Source: Candidatus Saccharimonadota bacterium
GTDB taxonomy: Bacteria > Patescibacteriota > Saccharimonadia > Saccharimonadales > Saccharimonadaceae
Direction: 5' to 3'
DNA length: 64,000 nt
NCBI GenBank assembly: GCA_009992235.1
Contig: JAACVZ010000004.1
Coordinates: 1 to 64,000 of the forward strand
A program made the translations under genes and the position numbers. Shown one piece after another: positions 1 through 9,447 of the stretch; within the stretch, counting starts at the first letter, position 1, and each line of letters starts with the position of its first letter. Under the pieces are notes generated by a model that had not been told where the DNA came from, ran no database searches, and worked only from the letters and a program-made list of their open reading frames with translations.

Positions 1-1858
1 TATCGCGTTCAGTGGCGGACGATGTATATAGTCTGTCGCCATTTGTTTTACTTACTAGTCGGTACACGTTCACCTCACCGTCGGCACAAGTGTAGAAGGC
101 TAGTTGCTCGTAACGATAACGGCGCTCATAGAGAGCTCTGTCGCGCTCTGTGGCTGAGGTTGTGTATAATCTGTCACCCGTTTCTGTATTTACTAGACGA
201 TAGACGGCTTGATTATCGCTGCTGTCGCACGTATTGAAGGCAACGCCCTTATTAATGAATCCAGCAGCCGCCCCTTCGTTTGGGTTAATAGAGTAAATAC
301 TGCGCTTATTGGCCGAGTCGTATAGCCAGTATATAGGTACGTTGCCTTGATTGCTCACAGAGAACACAGGAGACTCAACTCTGTATCCTTGTGTAGCGAG
401 GGCTGCGTATGTACCGGAGCCTTCAACCGCCAAGCGTCGCTCTTCGCCGTTTGTCATTCGGTGGACTAATTGTTCGCCAGATTGGCAAAAGTAGAAATTA
501 ACACCTTGATCTACCCATCCTTCCGCCGTTCTTTCGCCGCGCTCTGAGGTACTTGAGGTAAAGTAGTATTTGTCTGTCTCGCTTGAGGCCATACGGTATA
601 CGGCTGGAGCACTTGATGTATCTTGGTGTAATATTGAGGCGTTACCCCTAAAAATACTTGATAAATTATTATACCGAATATCTTGTGATGCAATGGACCA
701 TGGTATTAGCCAATAGCGATAATTTCCGACTAGGTCGGTATTATTTTTGCCTTTAATCCTAATAGTATTTAAATTAGGCTTATCCCAGTTTTCTGAATTA
801 AAAACAATAGTACCATTGCCCACAACCTCACCATTTGAAGGACTTGATACTTTAAACACTATTGTTACGGGTGAGGTTGGGCGGCTGCTGAGCTTAAACC
901 CAATAAGAGCCGGCTCACCTGTTTTATCTGTTGTAGAGTCGTATGTTACAGGTATGATTCGAACGCCTTGCGTAGACCCAAACCATTCGGAGAAGTATAC
1001 AAAGAAATTTAAGTTTCCATACGCACCGCAACTACTTGGGTAAGCACCCCCATTGAACTTCCAGCTTAACGTTTCATTGTTGGGTTGGTAAGGCGTGTAG
1101 TTATACAGTGCTTGGGTCGTTCTGTTCCGAATAGTAACGTTACTTCCGCCACAAGAAGTGCTTGGGTTGAACTGGATATAATTGGTTCCCGTTAGATAGG
1201 GCGTATACCAGGTTGGTGAGTTATTAAGAATGGCTCGAAACATACGTGAGGACCACCGCAGCTGATTGGTCAGTCCGAAGTACTCAGCGTCGCACGGTGC
1301 CGTGTCTGGACAGCCGTAGCCTGTCGCGGTCTTGTATTGAGACGATCCTGGAATTGGCCAGGTATCCGTTATGAGTGCCTGTTCTTTTTGTAAAAGGACA
1401 ATGAGTACCTGTGGGTTAATGGAGAACTCCTGAGCGGCCTCGTAGATTATTTGTGCTGAAGTTTTACCATTCTCGCTGTAGCTTTTCAGGCAGGTAAAAG
1501 GTGGAGAGTAGCCTTTTACTTTTGCCCACTCCCATCGCTGTATGCGGCCGTCGTCATTGTAGTCAGCTAAGTTTATGTCGGCCTGTGTGTTGTATACGCC
1601 GTCTCCGTCGGCGTCGCCAGCGCCAAATTCAGAAGTTTGCAACCCTTGCGTGTCGCAGGTTGGCACTTTGCTGTTTAGGAATGTTTGAATTTGACTAACC
1701 GACATTGAGTTTTTGTTTGTCATTACAAGGTCACTCATAATGTTCCCTGCCACAAAGTCACTCGCTGTAAGTGCTTCTGTCTTGTTTTGACTATTGATGA
1801 AAAATAGGCTTCCAAGAAGTGCTAAGACGATGAAGGAGAGTGCAAACAGTTTTTTCAT
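1..1858 (-). CDS. Secreted EF-hand/DUF5648-repeat surface protein (3' end cut by window edge)
   Basis: The reading frame runs from ATG at 1858 off the left edge, so at least 619 residues are seen and the C-terminus is missing. Residues 1-22 form a signal peptide (MKKLFALSFIVLALLG). Calcium-binding-like Asp loops (DADGDG near 82-87, DYNDDG near 99-104) are followed by a region around 135-170 (INPQVLIVLLQKEQ) that resembles a lysozyme-fold muramidase helix; this is only a suggestion. The last 190 visible residues hold about four repeats of the DUF5648 type (pattern VYRL..TGDRLYTTSATERD, then YE.LAFYTC). The gene is translationally coupled to the gene before it: the stop and start overlap as TGATG. 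It is probably exported and acts at the cell surface. The sorting signal, if any, lies outside the window. The start and the repeats are clear; the function is unknown. Confidence 0.85.
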   Translation of the reverse strand, partial: MKKLFALSFIVLALLGSLFFINSQNKTEALTASDFVAGNIMSDLVMTNKNSMSVSQIQTFLNSKVPTCDTQGLQTSEFGAGDADGDGVYNTQADINLADYNDDGRIQRWEWAKVKGYSPPFTCLKSYSENGKTSAQIIYEAAQEFSINPQVLIVLLQKEQALITDTWPIPGSSQYKTATGYGCPDTAPCDAEYFGLTNQLRWSSRMFRAILNNSPTWYTPYLTGTNYIQFNPSTSCGGSNVTIRNRTTQALYNYTPYQPNNETLSWKFNGGAYPSSCGAYGNLNFFVYFSEWFGSTQGVRIIPVTYDSTTDKTGEPALIGFKLSSRPTSPVTIVFKVSSPSNGEVVGNGTIVFNSENWDKPNLNTIRIKGKNNTDLVGNYRYWLIPWSIASQDIRYNNLSSIFRGNASILHQDTSSAPAVYRMASSETDKYYFTSSTSERGERTAEGWVDQGVNFYFCQSGEQLVHRMTNGEERRLAVEGSGTYAALATQGYRVESPVFSVSNQGNVPIYWLYDSANKRSIYSINPNEGAAAGFINKGVAFNTCDSSDNQAVYRLVNTETGDRLYTTSATERDRALYERRYRYEQLAFYTCADGEVNVYRLVSKTNGDRLYTSSATERD

Positions 1859-2442
1859 CAACGAACCTCTATGCTTTGTTCGTCTTTTGCATATTCATCA
1901 CCGTTGCGGTATTCAATGGTTGCGTTCCACGTTCCAGACGATAGCTCACTAAAGGCAACATCAAAACCTTTACAGGTGCTGCCACTCGGAAGTGCTTGAA
2001 TTTGTGCAGTTTTCAAAACTTGTTTATTTCCATTGCTCATTGTTAGCGTGCACGTACCTTGGTTGGTGGTTTTTTGAATAAACGCACGTATAGAAACAGT
2101 CTCTCCTGGCGCACTTTGGCTCGCTGCAGTAATTTGAACGGTGGTTGTTTGAGGTGTTTCGTCTTGCTCGCTTTCGGTAAGGCTATCGCGTTTAATTTCC
2201 GCGCCATCGCTAATCTGTTCATCGGTTGGTGGTGATTCAGGGTCCGGTGTAGCGTCTTCGGTGTCAATCGCATCCGTCTCTGACGAACTTTGTTCTTGTG
2301 TCGTTGGGTTGAGTTGCCATCCGAAGAGGTTCCCGTTCATGGCAAAAACATAAATAGACAGAGACGCAAGTCCGACAACGAGCAACGCCGCCAGGGCGAT
2401 TACGAGGTTTCTTTTAGTGGTGTATCGATTTTTTATTTTCAT
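1858..2442 (-). CDS. Single-pass membrane protein, extracellular beta domain
   Basis: The product has 194 residues. A basic N-terminus (MKIKNRYTTKRN) leads into one membrane helix at about 12-34. A strongly acidic, Ser/Thr/Pro-rich linker follows (about 40-110), then a C-terminal domain of about 85 residues with two cysteines that looks immunoglobulin-like (predicted strands, not a recognised family). I chose the ATG at 2442 over the upstream one at 2493 because AAGGT lies just before it and the longer form only adds a non-helical tail. The stop overlaps the start of the secreted DUF5648 protein (TGATG), so the two are probably made together at the cell surface. I do not recognise the family. 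Confidence 0.7.
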   Translation of the reverse strand: MKIKNRYTTKRNLVIALAALLVVGLASLSIYVFAMNGNLFGWQLNPTTQEQSSSETDAIDTEDATPDPESPPTDEQISDGAEIKRDSLTESEQDETPQTTTVQITAASQSAPGETVSIRAFIQKTTNQGTCTLTMSNGNKQVLKTAQIQALPSGSTCKGFDVAFSELSSGTWNATIEYRNGDEYAKDEQSIEVR

Positions 2443-2550
2443 GGTGAAGGCTACCTTATATTCATGCTTATTATAGAGAAAACACAAGTACAATGCAACC
2501 GATTGGCGACATACGCTAAAAGATTGAGAACTAGCTTAAGTGGCACTTTC

Positions 2551-2580
2551 AAAGAAAAGACCGGAACCCGAGGGTTCCGG
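2551..2580 (-). terminator. Rho-independent terminator of the rmlCD-rmlA unit
   Basis: A perfect 8-bp stem (CCGGAACC / GGTTCCGG, 2561-2580) with loop CGAG lies 24 nt beyond the rmlA stop. On the minus strand it is followed by the T-rich run TCTTTTCTTT. Confidence 0.85.
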
Positions 2581-2604
2581 TTGTCGCATGGGCGACCCCT
2601 TTCT

Positions 2605-3453
2605 CTACACCAAGTAGTTGCCGTAGCCGGACTTCATCAGTGGTTTTGCGAGGCTTTGTAGTTGTTCGTCGGTGACGAATCCTTCATCGCGAGCCGCTTT
2701 CTCGGGACTGCCAATAATTTGCCCGGTCCTTTTTTGCAATACTCTGACATAGTCGCTGGCTTCGGCCATCGAGTCTATAGTGCCGGTGTCTAGCCAGACG
2801 TCTCCCGTGTCTAGCGGTGTTACGGTCAACTTACCTAGCCTGAGGTATTCCTCATTAACTGAGGTAATTTCTAGCTCACCGCGTTCACTCGGTTTGACGT
2901 TTTTGGCGATGTCGACAACATTATTGTCGTAGAAATATAGACCTACGACAGCATAGTTGGATTTGGGGTCGCTCGGCTTTTCTTCGATTGACTTGGCCCG
3001 CATCTTATCGTCGAACTCCACTACGCCGTAACGCTCGGGGTCGCTGACTTCGTAGGCGAATACAGTACCACCATCTGGGTCAATACACGACTTGAGAGAT
3101 TCATTTAGCGTGTGACCGTGGAAGATGTTGTCGCCGAGAATTAGCGCCACCTTATCATCACCAATAAACTCCTCGCCGATGATGAATGCTTGCGCGAGAC
3201 CATCTGGTGAAGCCTGAGTCGCGTAGGTGAGTGATATGCCCCAGTCGGAGCCGTCACCAAGCAAACTCTCGAACGCTGGGCGATCGTGGGGTGTGGTGAT
3301 GATGAGGATATCACGAATCCCAGCCGACATTAGCGTCGACAGTGGATAGTACACCATCGGCTTGTCGTATATTGGCACTAGCTGCTTGCTGATGCCTTTG
3401 GTTATTGGCCAAAGTCGCGTGCCAGAACCTCCGGCAAGAATGATACCCTTCAT
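2605..3453 (-). CDS. rmlA: Glucose-1-phosphate thymidylyltransferase RmlA
   Basis: RmlA makes dTDP-glucose from glucose-1-phosphate and dTTP, the first step of dTDP-L-rhamnose synthesis. The 282-residue length is normal for the family. Residues 8-16 carry the nucleotidyltransferase signature GGSGTRLWP, followed by the sugar-nucleotide signature [27 protein letters not shown] and the C-terminal [11 protein letters not shown] segment are also typical. It lies 25 nt after the rmlC-rmlD fusion on the same strand and is closed by a terminator at 2551-2580. With rmlB (5490-6482) all four rhamnose activities are present. Rhamnose would feed the surface polysaccharide assembled by the genes at 8.3-12.3 kb. 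The identification is firm. Confidence 0.97.
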   Translation of the reverse strand: MKGIILAGGSGTRLWPITKGISKQLVPIYDKPMVYYPLSTLMSAGIRDILIITTPHDRPAFESLLGDGSDWGISLTYATQASPDGLAQAFIIGEEFIGDDKVALILGDNIFHGHTLNESLKSCIDPDGGTVFAYEVSDPERYGVVEFDDKMRAKSIEEKPSDPKSNYAVVGLYFYDNNVVDIAKNVKPSERGELEITSVNEEYLRLGKLTVTPLDTGDVWLDTGTIDSMAEASDYVRVLQKRTGQIIGSPEKAARDEGFVTDEQLQSLAKPLMKSGYGNYLV

Positions 3454-3478
3454 GGTGTTCCCTTCGATTGATATGATG

Positions 3479-4897
3479 CTATGACTTTAAGTACTCTTCG
3501 AGCGCCTCGTCCCACCGCCTTGGCGAAAAGCCTGCACTCTGTAGTTTACCAATATTAAGAGTGCTCTGCAAAGGCCGAGGGGCGACGCCTTCTTTTCCGG
3601 CGTAGTATTCGTCGGTAGAAACACCGGTAACATCGTCAGGGTTGTGGCCGGTAAATTCATAGGTCCTCTTCGCGATGTCCGCCCAGCTCACGGGTTCGCC
3701 ATCGTTGGTGACGTTATAGGTGCCATATGGCGCTTCTGACTTGAGTAGGTGCTTAATGCTGCGTGCAAGATCTTTGGTGAAGGTTAGTCGTCCAATTTGG
3801 TCATCTACAACATCTGGCTTCTTACCTTTTTCAGCGAGGCTTTTCATTATTTTTACAAAGTTATTACCGTCTCCAATAACCCACGATGTTCTTGCTATAT
3901 AGTGCTGCGGCACGGTTGCGACAATAGCATCTCCAGCTGCTTTTGATTGACCGTAGACGTTGATGGGTGAGAAGGGCTCATCTTCGTCGTGAGTTTCTTT
4001 TGTGCCGTCAAAGACATAGTCGCTTGATATGTGAACGAGGGTAAAGTGATTTTGAATTGCAAGGCTTGCGAGCTCTTGTACGCCACGAGCGTTTGCTTTC
4101 CATGCCTCAACGCGCCCTTCTGGAGTTTCGGCGCCGTCCACAGCCGTGTAGGCAGCAGCATTTATAACAGACTCGACTTGTCTCCAGTCGCGGGTCTCCC
4201 AGCTGTTTGGGTTGGCGATGTCAAAATTTTCACGGTCAAGAAATTCTGCTCCAGGAAACTCTATTTGTAGTGCGCGGCCAAGCTGGCCGTTTGCGCCTGT
4301 AACAAGCGTTTTTCTGGGCTTCATGGGAGTTACGCCCTCAAGGTGAGGGTGGAGGAGATCTTTATCTGATCGAACGGCCTCGTTTAGAGGTATTGGCCAC
4401 GGAATGTTTGACGATCTATCTTCAAGGTTGAGGAAGGTGTAAAGCGATTGAGCCTCCTCGCTCCAGTGGTTGTTCACAAGGTAGGTGTATGCGGTGTTGT
4501 CTTCAAGCGCCTGGAAGGCGTTGCCAACGCCTCGTGGCACAAATATCGCCTTGGAGGGGTCTACTTCGGTTGTAAAAACGGTTCCAAAGCTATCTCCTTC
4601 ACGAAGGTCAACCCAGGCGCCAAAAATGCGACCACTGGCTACGGAAATATACTTGTCCCATGGTTCTGCGTGGATACCACGAGTAACACCTCTTTCCGCG
4701 TTGAAGGAGATGTTGTTTTGAACCGGTCCAAGGTCCGGCAGGCCAAGACCTGTCATCTTGGCGTGCTGCCAGTTTTCCTTGAACCACCCGCGACTATCGC
4801 CATAAACAGGCAAATCGACGGCAAGGAGACCCGGGATCGGCGTTTTTTCTACATGCAATTCTTTGTTGAATTGCGTGCGTTCACCGTCCGCTCTCAT
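3479..4897 (-). CDS. rmlCD: Bifunctional dTDP-4-dehydrorhamnose 3,5-epimerase / 4-reductase (RmlC-RmlD fusion)
   Basis: Two consecutive rhamnose enzymes are fused in 472 residues. Residues 1-190 are an RmlC cupin (SRGWFKEN near 35-42, [14 protein letters not shown] near 70-83 with the catalytic-type His76). Residues from about 196 are an RmlD short-chain reductase with [10 protein letters not shown], the [10 protein letters not shown]-x3-K active site and the RPLQSTLN C-terminal signature. Epimerisation and reduction are successive steps, so fusion couples them; the same fusion is known in actinobacteria such as bifidobacteria. There is no Shine-Dalgarno. A minus-strand TACACT (4905-4910) ends 7 nt before the ATG, so the mRNA is probably leaderless. 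Upstream, a terminator (4925-4960) separates it from the small membrane gene, giving this gene its own transcript with rmlA. Confidence 0.95.
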   Translation of the reverse strand: MRADGERTQFNKELHVEKTPIPGLLAVDLPVYGDSRGWFKENWQHAKMTGLGLPDLGPVQNNISFNAERGVTRGIHAEPWDKYISVASGRIFGAWVDLREGDSFGTVFTTEVDPSKAIFVPRGVGNAFQALEDNTAYTYLVNNHWSEEAQSLYTFLNLEDRSSNIPWPIPLNEAVRSDKDLLHPHLEGVTPMKPRKTLVTGANGQLGRALQIEFPGAEFLDRENFDIANPNSWETRDWRQVESVINAAAYTAVDGAETPEGRVEAWKANARGVQELASLAIQNHFTLVHISSDYVFDGTKETHDEDEPFSPINVYGQSKAAGDAIVATVPQHYIARTSWVIGDGNNFVKIMKSLAEKGKKPDVVDDQIGRLTFTKDLARSIKHLLKSEAPYGTYNVTNDGEPVSWADIAKRTYEFTGHNPDDVTGVSTDEYYAGKEGVAPRPLQSTLNIGKLQSAGFSPRRWDEALEEYLKS

Positions 4898-4924
4898 GAG
4901 TGAAAGTGTAGCACAGTATATAAG

Positions 4925-4960
4925 TTAAACAAAATCAATAGGGAGAGCAAAAGCTCTCCC
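4925..4960 (-). terminator. Rho-independent terminator after the 120-aa membrane gene
   Basis: Perfect 8-bp stem GGGAGAGC / GCTCTCCC with an A4 (T4 on the minus strand) loop at 4941-4960. On the minus strand it is followed by a T-rich stretch (TATTGATTTTGTTT). It separates rmlB plus the membrane gene from rmlCD-rmlA. Confidence 0.8.
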
Positions 4961-5023
4961 TGTGAACATCGTGCCCCCAAGGGGGGATTATTTAGGATTA
5001 CGTCTCATACTCGTACACGCCCG

Positions 5024-5386
5024 TTACTTGCTGCTCGAGGACTTGATGGTATACACCATGTCCTTTAAGCCATCTAATAGCAGGGGTACTGCGTAGTAGA
5101 TTACCGCCAGTAAGAGGCCGATTGCCCATGCCAGGACCAGAACTGGAGCCACAGCGAGTGCGGCGATGGTTCCTGCCCGGCTAATGGCGACAGCAACAAC
5201 TATGCGATTTGTCGATCCGATTATCTGAATGCGGCCGGTTGGATGCCTAATCAGTTTGATCTCGTCACTTACGAGGCTGACGCATGCGAGGTAAAGAATT
5301 ACCAGGCAGATGACGACGAATGCCGTGATGGAGACGTCTAGGAGCCACCATAGGCCGCCTGTATAGTCGATCCATACGTTTGTCAT
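5024..5386 (-). CDS. Small multi-pass membrane protein in the rhamnose locus
   Basis: The product has 120 residues with three likely membrane helices (about 14-38, 65-85 and 88-108). A short polar stretch between the first and second (HPTGRIQIIGSTNR) is probably cytoplasmic. The tail KSSSSK is short and basic. I do not recognise the family. It is 104 nt downstream of rmlB on the same strand and has its own terminator, so it is probably cotranscribed with rmlB. A role in polysaccharide export or anchoring is only a guess from position. Confidence 0.6.
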   Translation of the reverse strand: MTNVWIDYTGGLWWLLDVSITAFVVICLVILYLACVSLVSDEIKLIRHPTGRIQIIGSTNRIVVAVAISRAGTIAALAVAPVLVLAWAIGLLLAVIYYAVPLLLDGLKDMVYTIKSSSSK

Positions 5387-5489
5387 GAGGTTTTCCTTAT
5401 GTCGATGTTCGACACGTTCGGCTGAGCGTGTAGAATACTATTATAGCAAAAATACTGAAAAAAGTCAATAGGGCTGGACTAGCGGGCGC

Positions 5490-6522
<1,033 letters not shown>

Positions 6523-7575
6523 ATGATTATTGTTATTATCGCCGGAGGGTCTGGCACGCGCCTGTGGCCCCTCTCTACCAGCGACTACCCAAAGCATCTA
6601 CTGAAATTAACAGGCGACAAGAGTCTTTTGCAATCGGCTTACGAGCGAGCATCTCAAATTGGCGATACGGTGTATGTTGTCACCGAGGCCAGTCACGCTG
6701 ACCACGTTAAAGACCAACTCCCAGAGTTAACGGACGATAAATTTCTGATTGAACCAGGCCGACGGGGAACGGCGCACTGTATTTTGTTTGCGCTGGACTA
6801 TATTGCCAGGAACCATGACCACGACGAGCCGGTGGCCTTTATTCACTCCGACCATCATATTCGTGACGTTGAAGGCTTTGCCCGCTCATTCGCCATAGCC
6901 GGAAATGTATCGACCGAACGAAACGAAATTAGCCTTATTGGCATTGAGCCAACTTACGCTGCCACTGGCTTTGGTTACATTGAGCGAGACGGGGTACTCG
7001 ACGCCGAGCGCGGTGTGTCGCTTGTGGAATCGTTCAAAGAAAAACCAGACTACGAAACCGCCCAGAAGTACCTCGAGTCGGGGAGCTATGTCTGGAACGC
7101 CGGCTACTTTGTGGGATCGGTGAGAACCTTCCTCGACGAGATTGCCAACAGCGCCCCTGACCTCCAAGAAAGCTACAATCGCCTTTCGGCCATTTCTGAA
7201 CATAGTTGCGAAGAATACAACAATGCTTATTTAGAGCTAGACAACCAAGTTATCGACATTGCCCTTATTGAAAAAGCCCGTGGACTATCGGTTGTAGCGG
7301 CCAGCTTCGACTGGGTTGACGTTGGATCGTTTAAGGACCTCCACGACACCGTTGTTCAAGACGAGCAAGGAAACCATGTTCAAGGCAACAACATCCACGC
7401 CATAGACGTCGAGAACACCTATGTACGTAACGAAACCAGCACACCGGTGGCGGTTATTGGCCTGGATAACATTATCGTTGTGAACACACCCGAGGGCCTA
7501 TTAGTCGCCCGTAAAGACGCCAGCCCGAAAGTGGGCGAAATTGCTAAGAAAATTGCCAGCGAAAAGGAGCAGTAA
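6523..7575 (+). CDS. manC: Mannose-1-phosphate guanylyltransferase (ManC type)
   Basis: The enzyme makes GDP-mannose from mannose-1-phosphate and GTP. The 350 residues carry the nucleotidyltransferase signature [11 protein letters not shown] at 8-18, FIEPGRRGTAHC-like binding residues (LIEPGRRGTAHC), SDHHI, and FKEKPDYETAQKYL with the following WNAGYFVGSV typical of ManC. It lacks the C-terminal isomerase domain of bifunctional ManC/AlgA proteins, whose usual length is near 470. The next gene starts 1 nt after its stop and encodes a phosphomannomutase, so the two together turn mannose-6-phosphate into GDP-mannose. The promoter is shared head-to-head with rmlB. Confidence 0.93.
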   Translation: MIIVIIAGGSGTRLWPLSTSDYPKHLLKLTGDKSLLQSAYERASQIGDTVYVVTEASHADHVKDQLPELTDDKFLIEPGRRGTAHCILFALDYIARNHDHDEPVAFIHSDHHIRDVEGFARSFAIAGNVSTERNEISLIGIEPTYAATGFGYIERDGVLDAERGVSLVESFKEKPDYETAQKYLESGSYVWNAGYFVGSVRTFLDEIANSAPDLQESYNRLSAISEHSCEEYNNAYLELDNQVIDIALIEKARGLSVVAASFDWVDVGSFKDLHDTVVQDEQGNHVQGNNIHAIDVENTYVRNETSTPVAVIGLDNIIVVNTPEGLLVARKDASPKVGEIAKKIASEKEQ

Positions 7576-8331
7576 ATGAAAAAACTATTAGCATTCGATT
7601 TAGATGACACCCTAGCAATAACAAAATCACCAATTACCGACCGTATGGCCGAGTTGCTGGGGCAGACCCTTGAAGAGTTCGACGTTTGCGTTATTTCTGG
7701 TGGCCGCTACGAACAATTCGTGAAGCAGGTTATCGAGCGGCTCGACGTAAGCCCGATGGCCCTTCGCCGACTTCACCTTATGCCAACCTGCGGCACGCGC
7801 TATTATCGTTACGACGAGGTCTCCAAAGACTGGGAACTGCAGTATGCTGAAGACCTTACCGCCGAGCAGAAGAAGCGCATTATTAAAGTTGTCGAAACTT
7901 CAGCCAAAGAACTTGGCTACTGGGAGGAAAACCCGGCCGGTGACATTATTGAAGATCGCGAAAGCCAAATTACCTACTCGGCGCTTGGACAGCAAGCGAA
8001 GCCTGAAGATAAATACGCCTGGGATCCAACTGGCGAAAAGAAGCAAACCCTCCGCGCAGCGGTTGCCAAGCAGCTTCCAGACTTCGAGGTTCGTGCTGGG
8101 GGCTCAACATCCATAGACGTGACGCGCCCCGGCATTGATAAGGCGTATGGTATGCAAAAACTTATCGACACACTCGATATTTCCCGTGACGATATTTTAT
8201 TCTTTGGCGACAAACTGCAAGAAGGTGGCAACGATTACCCAGTTAAAGCTATGGGTATTGAGTCGCTCGAAGTTTCCGAATGGGAGAATACCGCCGATCG
8301 TCTTGAGACAATTCTTGCGGTTATTCGCTAA
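7576..8331 (+). CDS. HAD-IIB phosphomannomutase (eukaryotic-PMM type)
   Basis: The 251 residues match the HAD subfamily IIB phosphomannomutases. DLDDT at 8-12 is the phosphoryl-accepting motif I, VISGG is motif II, then RESQITYSALGQQA, the sugar-binding GGSTSIDVT and a final FFGDKLQEGGNDYPV metal motif. These conserved blocks are those of eukaryotic PMM1/2, not of the alpha-D-phosphohexomutase (ManB/CpsG) superfamily that most bacteria use. It is coupled to the guanylyltransferase (1-nt gap) and should isomerise mannose-6-P to mannose-1-P for GDP-mannose supply. The identification is strong from motifs; which sugar phosphates it prefers is unknown. Confidence 0.88.
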   Translation: MKKLLAFDLDDTLAITKSPITDRMAELLGQTLEEFDVCVISGGRYEQFVKQVIERLDVSPMALRRLHLMPTCGTRYYRYDEVSKDWELQYAEDLTAEQKKRIIKVVETSAKELGYWEENPAGDIIEDRESQITYSALGQQAKPEDKYAWDPTGEKKQTLRAAVAKQLPDFEVRAGGSTSIDVTRPGIDKAYGMQKLIDTLDISRDDILFFGDKLQEGGNDYPVKAMGIESLEVSEWENTADRLETILAVIR

Positions 8332-8334
8332 CTA

Positions 8335-9447
8335 TTACTCGGTTATATCGTTAATAATTTTGCGCATTTTGGTGTCAAAAAATCCCTTATCAAAGCGTTT
8401 TGCCTTGCGGTGAAGGGTAGCTGGTCGAAAGGTGATGGTCTCGGCTTTTTGAATAGCTTTTACAAGGCTGTCGACAGTCTGTTTCTTGAAAAATACTCCT
8501 GTTTCGCCGTCTTGAACAATATCTAATGCGCCACCTTTTTGGTAGGCAACAACTGGAATGCCAGCGGCTAGCGCCTCAACTGCCGATATCCCGAAATCTT
8601 CTTCGTTTGGGAAAAGAAATCCTTTTGCTTTATGCGCCCGGGCGACAAGTTCTTCATCACTCACCCGCCCGGTAAATTCTATAGTCGGCCCAGCGAGTTT
8701 CTTCAAGCGCTCAGTGTCGGGACCGCTGCCCATGACGGTCAATGGAACGCCGAGCTGCGTGCAGGCCTGAATGGCTAGATCAAACCGTTTGTAAGGTACG
8801 TGTCGGCCCCACAGAACGTAGCCTTCACGTTTGCCTGTTGGCGGCGGGGTAAAGCGGTCGACGTCGACAGGTGGGTGCACTACGGTGCTTGGTTTGCTGT
8901 AGTACTTCTTGATGCGTTTTTGGGTAATGGTCGAGTTCGCGATGAAGACGTCAATGTCTTTGGTCGATGCGAGGTCAAGGCGACGCATCCAGGCTACGAA
9001 CAAGGGTATGAACGGTCGAATAAGCAAGGTGAGTGGGCCAAAGTTAAACTCTTTCTTAAACTCTTCGTAGTGACTCCAGTAGTAGCGGGTCGGCGTATGA
9101 ATATAGGCAACATGAATTTGGCCTGGGCGTGTTTTCTTGACCGCTTTCGCTTCGGCGCTTGACGTGCTGATGATGATATCGAACTCGCTAAGGTCAAGCT
9201 TTCTGAAGGCGTGCGCCCGAAGTACTGGCCACAGCACGTGCTTGTAGCGGATAAAGCGCGGTAGCTTCCGTTCGAGATAGGTGGTGCGAACATCGATGCC
9301 ATGAAAAGCTGGCATGGCCGACTTGTTGTACACCGATGTATAGATGGGTGCTTTTGGGAATAGTTTGTGAATGGCTAGAAGCACTGGCTCGGCACCGCCC
9401 ATTGAGGTAAGCCAGTCGTAGGTTATAGCAATTTTTGGTTTTGCCAC
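8335..9447 (-). CDS. Family GT4 glycosyltransferase
   Basis: The 370 residues form a GT-B glycosyltransferase of family 4. The N-terminal domain begins IAITYDWLTSMGGAE, whose Gly-rich acceptor loop is usual. The second half has GYVLWGRHVPYKRFDLAI and the donor-site E-x7-E in FPNEEDFGISAVEALAAG. The similarity is to mannosyltransferases of the WbaZ type, and GDP-mannose genes lie next door, so mannosyl transfer onto a lipid-linked oligosaccharide is a reasonable inference. Its start overlaps the stop of the initiating sugar transferase by one base (TAATG-like junction at 9447), so the two are translationally coupled. It ends 4 nt from the convergent phosphomannomutase. Confidence 0.88.
   Translation of the reverse strand: MAKPKIAITYDWLTSMGGAEPVLLAIHKLFPKAPIYTSVYNKSAMPAFHGIDVRTTYLERKLPRFIRYKHVLWPVLRAHAFRKLDLSEFDIIISTSSAEAKAVKKTRPGQIHVAYIHTPTRYYWSHYEEFKKEFNFGPLTLLIRPFIPLFVAWMRRLDLASTKDIDVFIANSTITQKRIKKYYSKPSTVVHPPVDVDRFTPPPTGKREGYVLWGRHVPYKRFDLAIQACTQLGVPLTVMGSGPDTERLKKLAGPTIEFTGRVSDEELVARAHKAKGFLFPNEEDFGISAVEALAAGIPVVAYQKGGALDIVQDGETGVFFKKQTVDSLVKAIQKAETITFRPATLHRKAKRFDKGFFDTKMRKIINDITE

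Noticed and set aside
22-237. Plus-strand ORF of 71 codons at the left edge
   Set aside because: It is a shadow of the long minus-strand DUF5648 repeat gene, has no start signal, and its composition is that of the antisense strand.
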